From a bacterium (GTDB lineage Bacteria; Patescibacteria; Microgenomatia; UBA1400; UBA12108), in contig JAJYKS010000001.1 of the NCBI GenBank assembly GCA_021788365.1, forward strand, positions 124,001 through 188,000: 64,000 bases of DNA, in the 5' to 3' direction. Of the stretch, positions 58,263 to 64,000 are shown piece after piece. The position numbers were made by a program, and so were the translations under genes. A model generated the notes under the pieces. It was not told where the DNA came from, searched no databases, and saw only the letters and a program-made list of their open reading frames with translations. The first letter of the stretch is position 1; every line of letters starts with the position of its first letter.

Positions 58263-59765
58263 TCATTTCGACTTTTCCAGGTAATCTTTTATCACCATCG
58301 TGGCCTTACAGTCGTCTTCGTTATAGTCAATAATACGCCGTAATTTAGTTGGGTTTTTATCTTTTAAGTATTCGTTAAACCACTGAATAGAAAGCGCACC
58401 TGATGGAGATATATCACGCCATGAAAACCCAAGGTACTTGGCAATATCTTTGAGAGAGTAACTATATAACGGCCAGTCTGTCATCTTGAGAATGTATTGA
58501 CTATACAAATCGATTGCACGTTCCGGAGACAGCAGGTAATCTAATTCTTCGAGCAAAATTACGTCTGGATATTGCTTCTGCATTCTATGGTAGGTTGTAA
58601 CTTCGTGATGCGAATAGTAATAAAGACACCATTTATCCTGGGGCAGGTTCTTGAGGTAACTAATAAATCCTTTCCATGCTTGCTCTTCTGCTTCTGGAGT
58701 CTTTTCTTTGGCTACGAAAGGGATAAATCTTGAGCCGTTGGGAGACCTCTCGTAGACTCCATGAAGATAAACAAAGCTTTGAGTCGGATCATCTTCGATA
58801 TCGAAATAAAGTTCATAATCAACTTGTGGGAAGTGGATTTCGCCGTTAACTACTGGTTTCTTGATATCAGCTAGAACCTTTGCTCTAGTTTGTAATTTCT
58901 TGAGAGTCGGTTCACCAATTCCCCGTAGAAAGGATTTATTTCCTGCCTTTTTTCCCATCGCAATGGCAATATCAAGATCACGCAGTTCTTCTACTGTTTT
59001 TAGCTCAAGATCATGAGCTAGCGTTCCCCTTATACTTCGGCCCAGGTAAAAGAGTGTTGTTAAATCGTGATTCTTTGTACACCACCCCTTACAACTATCG
59101 TACCAAGGACAGAGCTTACACGCGCCACTTAACGCTGGCTCATTCCTTGCTTCGTTATTTAACAGATGTCGTACCTCGTTTTTGGTTTCTTGATATAAAT
59201 CCCACCAAGTTGCGTGATTGCGAACACCCATTGGCTTACCCAGCTCATACAGAGTCTCATTGTGATCTATATCGTAGATTATCCCCATCTTATCTTTAGC
59301 GAATCCTAGGGCGATAAGCACCTCTGCGTAGAGGGCAAGTTGGACAGCGTAGTGCTTTTTGGGTTTACCGGGATTTTCCTCTTCTTCGCTGACGCCTTCT
59401 AGCCCTCTTCCACTTTTAATATCGATGGGCAAGTACGTTCCATCTGGCATGAGGCGGAGCAGATCTGGTTCTCCTGCAAGATCGTTATAACGGATATAGC
59501 CATGATAAATAAGAGGGGTTTTATTCCTCATTGCCTCTAAAGTACGAGCAAATTGTGTATCTTTGTCGGGATTGCTCAGATCAAGTATTGCCCCAATACC
59601 GCCAATAACATCTTTCTCATGTTGGACACCTTTCTCCCAGAGCATCTCCACAAATGGATTTGTTTCTTTTATCTTTTCTTCCTGAGGACCATATAAATCT
59701 CTCCATGGTCTATGGGGACACTGGAGGTATGCATAGAGCTTGGAGGGTGTTATTAAATAAGTCAT
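58263..59765 (-). CDS. TM0106-family RecB-like nuclease with RNase H-like domain
   Basis: 500 residues. The N-terminal PD-(D/E)XK domain has His49-Glu50, GEPDLL (98-103), DIKSGR (115-120) and the QLALYAE helix. Cysteines at 16, 216, 219, 225 and 229 would bind an iron-sulfur cluster as in Cas4/AddB nucleases. The C-terminal half is an RNase H-like exonuclease (LYFDIEDDP, Asp322 and Glu324; late YNEDDC). Two nuclease folds in one protein suggest DNA end processing. Its start overlaps the helicase stop by 4 nt. Confidence 0.88.
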   Translation of the reverse strand: MTYLITPSKLYAYLQCPHRPWRDLYGPQEEKIKETNPFVEMLWEKGVQHEKDVIGGIGAILDLSNPDKDTQFARTLEAMRNKTPLIYHGYIRYNDLAGEPDLLRLMPDGTYLPIDIKSGRGLEGVSEEEENPGKPKKHYAVQLALYAEVLIALGFAKDKMGIIYDIDHNETLYELGKPMGVRNHATWWDLYQETKNEVRHLLNNEARNEPALSGACKLCPWYDSCKGWCTKNHDLTTLFYLGRSIRGTLAHDLELKTVEELRDLDIAIAMGKKAGNKSFLRGIGEPTLKKLQTRAKVLADIKKPVVNGEIHFPQVDYELYFDIEDDPTQSFVYLHGVYERSPNGSRFIPFVAKEKTPEAEEQAWKGFISYLKNLPQDKWCLYYYSHHEVTTYHRMQKQYPDVILLEELDYLLSPERAIDLYSQYILKMTDWPLYSYSLKDIAKYLGFSWRDISPSGALSIQWFNEYLKDKNPTKLRRIIDYNEDDCKATMVIKDYLEKSK

Positions 59766-62700
59766 TTTTCAAATAAATAGTCAGCTTCTAACGCTTTATT
59801 CACTATTTTTTCACCATAAGCTTGCTGCTTATCAGTCAGATGACCTTTTCGTGAAAGATATACCCCCAAAGAAAAACAGAATCTATTCTCAAATGAACTA
59901 AATTTGCCCGTTGTCTTTCCCCAATGAGCTAGGGCGAACCAATATTCCTTCTTAGTAAAAAGGTTGGCGGGAATAGTATTAACAAAAAGCCTTGTTTGTT
60001 TATCGTTTTTCTTTTTCAATTTTTGTTTAGCTCTCGATATTTTCGGGTTTGACTCTACGACTTTTAGTACGGCGTTTGCGTCGGCTTCCTCGGAAGCTAA
60101 TACCGTGATGTTGGTATCTAATTCTTTGTCTTCGATTGGATATTGTTCTATTTTTCGCTCAGTATTTGTTGGCTGTTTAGCTAATGACGCTAAGATATTA
60201 TCAATAGCTTCCTCAGGGTTCCGATAAAATATGCTTGCAGTCAATCGCTCTACATCCCATTGAGTTATTCTTTCTATAGTAGCTTGGCGCTGGTAGTGTT
60301 CAGGTGGCAGTTCACCAGAGTCATCAAACTTAAAATCTCCATCACATTCTAGTGCCAATGTGCGCCCTTCTTTATCAAAGAGTACCTGGTCTATTCTATA
60401 ACCACCACATTCAAATTGAGTTACTACATTTATCCCTCTTCCTCTGATAATATTGCAAACGTCTTCTTCAAACATGCTATCAAAATGATCATCTTTAGGC
60501 TTCAGTGGATCAGAATACGTTTCTTGAATATGAATAGCATGTTCCATGAATGACTTAATTAATTTACCAGGGAATTGGCTAGGTTTTCTCGAAGTGAAAA
60601 TTATTGCTTTTCTTCTGGCACGTGTAAAAGCAACATTCATGCGCTTAAAACCTTCTTCATTTACGCCGCCCTCTATACTGGTTACACTCCCTGCTTTACC
60701 GTCTGGAGCTGATCTCATAGAGTATAGGATTACGTCTCTCTCATCACCCTGGAAACCGTCAACTGTTCTTGACTGAATACCAAAATTTACGATATCATCT
60801 GGCGATAAGTTTTGATAAATAAGTTCGCTTATATAATCAGCTTGCTGTCTAAATGGAGAAATAACTCCTAGAGACAGACCATTCATTGAACGATCTGAAA
60901 CTAATTCTTTAAGTGTTAACAATACCTCATTAGCTTCAATTCTGTTGATCTTAGCTTCGGTATCTTCAGATCCGGAGTCTATATACCGCACCTCCATTGG
61001 GGGATTGAACCTGTTCTCCCAAATGGGGGTCATGATTTTCATCATATTGTTATAAACATTCTTATTTGACCAAGCGATGATGGTGGGATCACAACGAAAA
61101 TGCTCGATTAAGGGGATAGGTGGTGTTGCAGCTTGCGCGAAAGTGAGGAGCGAGAATTCTTTACAGTCAAAAAATTGAGATTTATCGTGATTTAGCAAAT
61201 TGTATTTTCGTTGGAGCGTATCCGTAATACCTTTTTGCAAGAAGCGAAGACTTGCGCTCGGCAATTGCTTTTCATCCCCTACGATAATTGCATTTTTTGC
61301 GCGATAAAAGAGATGTGGTATCGCAGTCTGACTGCATTGAGATGACTCATCTACGATTACGTAGTCGAATAAACCCTTCTGGAGGGGAAAATATCTAGAA
61401 ATATCATCAATGCTGACAATCCAACAAGGGAAATAATATAGGACTTGAGAAAAATCTATTGAATCTTTCTTTTTAAGGAAAGAGAGGGTTTTCTTTTTCT
61501 TACCCAGGAGTTGTTTTAGCTTCACTAGATTCGCATTCGCCAAACGACTACCACTAGCCTCATGAAGCGATTTTAGTCTAGTGAACAAAATATACTTATG
61601 AATGAGTGCCTTGTTTTTACTTTCTATTTGCTTGATCGTTTTTGCAATCAACCCAGGAGTTTCCGTAACTACATCGCCATATAATCGCATTAGCCTGTGA
61701 CATTCAACAATATTTTCTATTTCAAGCAGTTTTTTTGGTACGGCATAGTTATTTTGAATAAGGAGCTCTTGAATTATTTTCAAAGATTTTGGAATAGTAA
61801 GTAACTTTCCAGCTACGACCTGATAGCGATGGAATTGCTTAAATTTTTCCGTACTATCCTCAATGCGTCTCAGCATGTCTTGAACAGAAACTGGAGACGT
61901 CCAGTCAGGAAGTTCAAGGATTGGTGTACTAGTCGAAGATAGTTTTCTATAGTTGTTTATACTTTCGATGCATAATTTTATATCTAACAAAGAACGCTCA
62001 GAGTCTATATCAAAAGTTTTATTAAAAAGCTCATCAAGGTTATGCTCTCGTAATTCTGAGAACAATTTAAATAGCTTAAGAATATCTTGGAGAAGTTTAT
62101 AAAAGCTACCATACTCTTTGATATTGCATAATTCAACAGATATTAATTCATATGAAGAGATTTCTGTTTTTACGGCCTCTATATTGAGAAGAGTTTTTTT
62201 AATGTTTATTATTCCTTCTATCTTTTGTATTAAGAGAGGTTTTACACGCTTGTCTATTTGCGAAATTCCAAAAATACTGGCTATATACTCATGCGCTAAA
62301 ACTGATTTTTTATCAACAAACTTAGATAGTAGGTGTAAGCTGGATTTTTTAATTATTTCCAAGTTCTGTTCTAAGTCGAAAAGAGTGTATCGTGTGTTTT
62401 CTGCGAGTGGAAGCAGTTCGTTTAAGTTTGGATGTTTGTCGATACAATAATTGCTAGCTTTTACTAGTTTAAGCAGCTTATCGTATTCCAGCTTGGAAAG
62501 CTTAACGATTTGGTCAACTACTGCTGTCCGGTCGGCAATTAAGGGTACATCATTTTTGAATTCTGATATGGTATCTTTATATTTTAATAGTATATCTAGA
62601 TAGGAAATAACTTTCTTGAAGTCTTTACTTACGCCAAGAATATCTTTGAAAAGCTTAGTGTCAAAATTTGTTGATGTAGATTTCGTAAGCACCTTGTTTA

Positions 62701-64000
62701 GATTGCTAGCCATTTTGTTTAAGGTATCGATGTTGACTTCAACTTGCTTAATCGTTAGTTTGTATTCCTGAAAAATCATTAACTCATCTTTAAGACTTGT
62801 TAGAACATTAATATATTCCTTTAGGAGGTTAATATTATTTATTTGTTCTTTACTTTCGAAATACTCATTACTATCAATTACATTGAACTCCCCGAGTTCT
62901 TTTATCCTAATGGGCGAATCTTCCGCTGATTTATACTTCTTCCGCTCTTCTATCTTAAGTTCAGAAAATTTATTAGATAGATTAGCAATTTTTTCTTTAT
63001 TTATACGTAGGTTGTTCTTTATTTCGGTTAGTTCTGTATTAATTTCATACGTCGAGCCAATCCCGAGTGAGTACACACTCAAAGCCTCGAGTTTAGCTCG
63101 AATGTCATCAGCAATTTTCGATTCCTTTTGGCCTCTAATGAGTGAGAGTTCTAGTGGGACCGTTAATTCTGGGTGTTTTGGTGCAGGTAGTGAGATATTT
63201 CTCTTAAGTTTGTCTCTAACTACTTCAAGAGCCTTGGGTTGCTGACTTGTCACTAATACAGATTTTCCGCTTGCAATAAGATGGCATACTAAGTTTGATA
63301 TTGTCTCTGATTTTCCAGTGCCAGGGGGTCCCCAAACTACGGTAAGTTTCTTTTCCATTGCAGCATCACAGATTCGCTGTTGATGAATATTTGACTTTAA
63401 TGGAAAAAAATAATGATCTTGCTTTGGATTATTACTAGTTTGACTATCTTCAACATTCTCATTTTCCTGAAAATTGACTGTCAACAACTCTTCAATGGGA
63501 GTGTTTTCAATAGTGTCGTTGATGGTCGATAATTGATCGAGATCATCTAAAACAAATGATCCTGTCCTTGGTGTATTGACCAAAACACCTGCATTGGCGA
63601 CATATGCTTTTTCTTCAAGTGCGAGTATTTCATTTACCGAATTCAGCTTGTGAAAGATTTTAATGTCTCTAAAATCTTTTATATGGTTGGTAAGTAGTTC
63701 TACAAACTTATCTATAAATGAAGAGTCTATTTCTTCAGATTCTAGAAATATTTCATTAATTTCACTTCTTACGGGAATCATTGAATCGTCTGGCAAAAGG
63801 CTAGCAATTAGTCCGCGGTTTAGGTCTGGTTTACTTGCTAATCTAGTAATAGTAAACGCAGATGTGGTGGGATCGTACGCAATGTCAACTTGATTTATTA
63901 AAAGCGGAGCAAAAAAGGTTTTCTTGTTTATCGATGCTTTTACAATATATTGCCCTAATACTGTTTCTCGTTCGTATGGATTGTTTTCCTGAGTTCGCCA
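59762..64000 (-). CDS. Large SF1 (UPF1/DNA2-like) helicase with C-terminal Vsr/DUF559-type nuclease domain, 5' end outside the window
   Basis: At least 1412 residues: the frame stays open to the window edge, and an internal TTG at 63796 is not a real start. Motifs: Walker A GPPGTGKSE (near 63.32 kb), a long coiled-coil insertion (about 61.6-63.2 kb), motif II VDESSQCSQ, VVGDEKQLPSA-like IVGDEKQLPS, and VDGFQGDERD with AFTRAR near the end of the helicase part. The last 250 residues carry a Vsr/MTES_1575-type nuclease (FEEDV ... IDQVLFD ... LALECDGD). The architecture recalls defence helicase-nucleases. Confidence 0.9.
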   Translation of the reverse strand, partial: WRTQENNPYERETVLGQYIVKASINKKTFFAPLLINQVDIAYDPTTSAFTITRLASKPDLNRGLIASLLPDDSMIPVRSEINEIFLESEEIDSSFIDKFVELLTNHIKDFRDIKIFHKLNSVNEILALEEKAYVANAGVLVNTPRTGSFVLDDLDQLSTINDTIENTPIEELLTVNFQENENVEDSQTSNNPKQDHYFFPLKSNIHQQRICDAAMEKKLTVVWGPPGTGKSETISNLVCHLIASGKSVLVTSQQPKALEVVRDKLKRNISLPAPKHPELTVPLELSLIRGQKESKIADDIRAKLEALSVYSLGIGSTYEINTELTEIKNNLRINKEKIANLSNKFSELKIEERKKYKSAEDSPIRIKELGEFNVIDSNEYFESKEQINNINLLKEYINVLTSLKDELMIFQEYKLTIKQVEVNIDTLNKMASNLNKVLTKSTSTNFDTKLFKDILGVSKDFKKVISYLDILLKYKDTISEFKNDVPLIADRTAVVDQIVKLSKLEYDKLLKLVKASNYCIDKHPNLNELLPLAENTRYTLFDLEQNLEIIKKSSLHLLSKFVDKKSVLAHEYIASIFGISQIDKRVKPLLIQKIEGIINIKKTLLNIEAVKTEISSYELISVELCNIKEYGSFYKLLQDILKLFKLFSELREHNLDELFNKTFDIDSERSLLDIKLCIESINNYRKLSSTSTPILELPDWTSPVSVQDMLRRIEDSTEKFKQFHRYQVVAGKLLTIPKSLKIIQELLIQNNYAVPKKLLEIENIVECHRLMRLYGDVVTETPGLIAKTIKQIESKNKALIHKYILFTRLKSLHEASGSRLANANLVKLKQLLGKKKKTLSFLKKKDSIDFSQVLYYFPCWIVSIDDISRYFPLQKGLFDYVIVDESSQCSQTAIPHLFYRAKNAIIVGDEKQLPSASLRFLQKGITDTLQRKYNLLNHDKSQFFDCKEFSLLTFAQAATPPIPLIEHFRCDPTIIAWSNKNVYNNMMKIMTPIWENRFNPPMEVRYIDSGSEDTEAKINRIEANEVLLTLKELVSDRSMNGLSLGVISPFRQQADYISELIYQNLSPDDIVNFGIQSRTVDGFQGDERDVILYSMRSAPDGKAGSVTSIEGGVNEEGFKRMNVAFTRARRKAIIFTSRKPSQFPGKLIKSFMEHAIHIQETYSDPLKPKDDHFDSMFEEDVCNIIRGRGINVVTQFECGGYRIDQVLFDKEGRTLALECDGDFKFDDSGELPPEHYQRQATIERITQWDVERLTASIFYRNPEEAIDNILASLAKQPTNTERKIEQYPIEDKELDTNITVLASEEADANAVLKVVESNPKISRAKQKLKKKNDKQTRLFVNTIPANLFTKKEYWFALAHWGKTTGKFSSFENRFCFSLGVYLSRKGHLTDKQQAYGEKIVNKALEADYLFEK

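Noticed and set aside
63794..63796. TTG start of the helicase
   Set aside because: The frame continues to the window edge with sequence like the family's N-terminal domain.
1..64000. CRISPR array
   Set aside because: No regularly spaced identical repeats seen.
1..64000. Alternative genetic code (UGA as Gly)
   Set aside because: Genes end normally at UGA as well as UAA and UAG, without internal UGA in conserved proteins.

Overview
The window reads as a bacterial chromosome segment using the standard genetic code, with small genes packed tightly and many 4-nt ATGA overlaps. About half the transcription units look leaderless: a -10 box sits 6-10 nt before an ATG or GTG and there is no Shine-Dalgarno. 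A minority have a strong AAGGAGG-type site. The gene set (RnfD-FNR fusion with a flavinylated anchor protein, several S51-like peptidases, TauE-cupredoxin copper protein, many anchored Pro/Thr/Ser-linker proteins) would suit a Patescibacteria/CPR-type lineage. No rRNA or ribosomal protein lies in the window, so this placement is only an inference.

Layout. 1-5.5 kb: lon (3' part cut by the window edge), a SAM-hydrolase-like protein, dsbB-like, rluB-like, yibE/F-like, tspO. 5.5-11 kb: a copper operon read leftwards (ArsR-YHS regulator, exported Met/His-rich protein, CopA ATPase, TauE-cupredoxin, small HMA chaperone, CutA) behind a -35/operator/-10 promoter. 11-17 kb: nucleotidyltransferase, two Nudix hydrolases, three S51-like peptidases (a fourth lies at 5.5 kb), an MFS protein, mscL. 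16.9-25.5 kb: EEP phosphatase, RRM protein, two-component system, MacA/MacB-like efflux, an anchored protein and an ABC-2 exporter. 25.5-29 kb: a flavin-based extracytoplasmic electron-transfer module (FMN-binding protein, ApbE, RnfD-FNR fusion) and a LUD protein. 29-40.6 kb: a second two-component system, then envelope and secreted proteins (GH18-like, FecR, alpha/beta hydrolase, MFS, ZIP, FGE/C-lectin fold, HNH nuclease), DUF1801 and a glutamine amidotransferase.

From about 40.6 kb the DNA becomes clearly AT-richer, apart from one gene at 42.2-43.0 kb. A 20-nt stretch like the 3' end of a tRNA (43041-43060) lies at the edge of the main AT-rich block. That block holds (i) 43.2-57.6 kb, a candidate biosynthetic cluster carrying the whole preQ0 (7-deazaguanine) pathway, folE-queD-queE-queC, interleaved with a DegT aminotransferase, Gfo/Idh dehydrogenase, PIG-L deacetylase, a G1P-dehydrogenase/dehydroquinate-synthase-superfamily enzyme, three glycosyltransferases, two radical SAM enzymes, a nucleotidyltransferase and an MFS exporter; and (ii) 57.6-64 kb, a leftward nuclease/helicase operon with the look of a defence module (HEPN/AbiU2-like protein, RecB-RNaseH double nuclease, large SF1 helicase with a C-terminal Vsr/DUF559-type nuclease, open at the window edge).

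The strongest candidate for something undescribed is the 43-57 kb cluster. It appears built to make a glycosylated, amino-sugar- or aminopolyol-bearing 7-deazapurine. Queuosine-specific queF and tgt are absent from the window.
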